DNA of 64,000 nucleotides from Curtobacterium sp. Leaf261 (GTDB lineage: Bacteria; Actinomycetota; Actinomycetes; Actinomycetales; Microbacteriaceae). The DNA is taken from positions 238,915 to 302,914 of the forward strand of contig NZ_LMMJ01000008.1 in assembly GCF_001422205.1 (NCBI RefSeq), written 5' to 3'. Below the pieces are notes generated by a model. The model made no database searches and was not told the DNA's origin. It saw only the letters and a program-made list of their open reading frames with translations. A program made the translations under genes and the position numbers. The stretch's first letter is position 1. Each line of letters begins with the position of its first letter. Shown here in pieces: positions 63,388 to 64,000 of this stretch.

Positions 63388-64000
63388 GGTTCGCTCCGGA
63401 GGTGGGATCGATGGCGTCGCGCAGTGCGTCGCCGAGGAGGCTCGTCGAGAGGACCGTCGCGATGAGTGTCGCGGCGGGGAGCACGAAGAGCCAGGGGCGG
63501 GTGACGGCGGCCGAGCTGCCCGCCGCGAGGAGGGTGCCGAGCGAGACGTCGGGGACCTGGATGCCGAACCCGAAGTAGCTCAGGGAGCTCTCGGCGAGGA
63601 TCGCGGCACCGACCCCGAGCGTCGCGTCGATGATGAGCAGGGAAGCGACGTTCGGCAGGATGTGCCGGCGGATGATCGTGAACGACGGCACACCCATGAA
63701 CCGGGCGGCCTTGACGTAGTCGCGTTCGCGGAGCGACATGGTCTGGCCCCGGACGACCCTGGCCATCACCATCCAGCTGAAGATCGCGAGCCCGACGATG
63801 AGCGCCACCCAGGTGAGGCTCTTGAACACCGGGCTGAGCAGCACGAGCACGTAGAACGACGGCACGACGAGCAGCAGGTCGATCACCCAGACGATCACAC
63901 GGTCCCAGGCGCCGCCGAAGTACCCGGCCATGGCGCCGACGATCCCGGCGATGAGCGTCGCGCCCGGTCCGGCGATGAGCCCGATGAGGAGCGACTTCTG
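63380..64000 (-). CDS. dppC: ABC peptide transporter permease, DppC type (5' end outside window)
   Basis: The C-terminal 206 codons of a permease whose frame stays open to the right edge. Four membrane segments and the EAA motif [27 protein letters not shown] are visible, with the family end [12 protein letters not shown]. It belongs to a second peptide importer with the fused ATPase that follows it; the rest of that operon lies beyond the window. Confidence 0.92.
   Translation of the reverse strand, partial: QKSLLIGLIAGPGATLIAGIVGAMAGYFGGAWDRVIVWVIDLLLVVPSFYVLVLLSPVFKSLTWVALIVGLAIFSWMVMARVVRGQTMSLRERDYVKAARFMGVPSFTIIRRHILPNVASLLIIDATLGVGAAILAESSLSYFGFGIQVPDVSLGTLLAAGSSAAVTRPWLFVLPAATLIATVLSTSLLGDALRDAIDPTSGANRD

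Overview
The window is very GC-rich (about 70% by eye), with codons ending in G/C, many GTG starts and promoters of the form TANNNT lying 6-8 nt before the start codon. Together with the gene order PIN-PhoH, fumarase, carbonic anhydrase, DUF4245, xseB, xseA, ispH, DUF6264, this points to an actinobacterium of the family Microbacteriaceae, most likely Curtobacterium or a close relative. The genus is an inference from gene content; no rRNA or tRNA gene was seen.

Layout. 1-13.6 kb is core metabolism: phoH; fumC and a beta-carbonic anhydrase; the exonuclease VII genes; ispH; an M18 aminopeptidase; the fba and glpX pair of glycolysis/gluconeogenesis; and rmuC. 13.7-23.2 kb is a myo-inositol catabolic operon (iolC, a Cgl0159-type aldolase-fold gene, iolA, iolB, iolD, iolE, a transaldolase-family gene) with a convergent GntR/UTRA regulator. 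23.2-27.3 kb has a DEDDh exonuclease, ychF, small unknown genes and an HTH-nucleotidyltransferase/HepT toxin-antitoxin pair. 27.5-33.4 kb mixes oxidoreductase, hydrolase and lyase genes with DUF4241, a repeat-rich membrane protein and a quiet stretch holding a candidate small RNA and two micro-ORFs. 33.5-41.9 kb holds a BLUF photoreceptor, an epoxide-hydrolase-like enzyme, a NarL-type two-component system next to a NatAB-type ABC exporter, and an OmpR-type two-component system whose response regulator and target PepSY lipoprotein have near-identical promoters. 42-45.5 kb has a class A beta-lactamase, a MhuD-type haem-degrading enzyme, an FBP zinc-finger protein and a BlaI/M56 pair. 45.5-50.4 kb is the glycine cleavage operon gcvT-gcvH-gcvP under a tandem glycine riboswitch. 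50.6-64 kb has an S9 peptidase and parts of two Opp/Dpp peptide importers: one nearly complete (binding protein, two permeases, fused double ATPase) and one entering from the right edge (permease, fused ATPase).

How it works together. The iol operon carries enzymes from the 2-keto-inositol stage to acetyl-CoA-level products, but the first dehydrogenase (iolG) and a transporter are absent here and must lie elsewhere. fba and glpX act on the same metabolite, fructose 1,6-bisphosphate. The glycine cleavage genes are switched on by glycine at the RNA level. The two peptide importers and the S9 and M18 peptidases suggest use of peptides as nutrients.

The main non-gene signal is a set of intergenic palindromes. 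One family (consensus arm CGGACTGGAGGSACGGTGC and its complement) occurs seven times plus one orphan arm, always beyond gene 3' ends. At least four other long palindromes sit in similar places. Short tandem duplications of 10-52 bp are common at gene junctions and in protein linkers.
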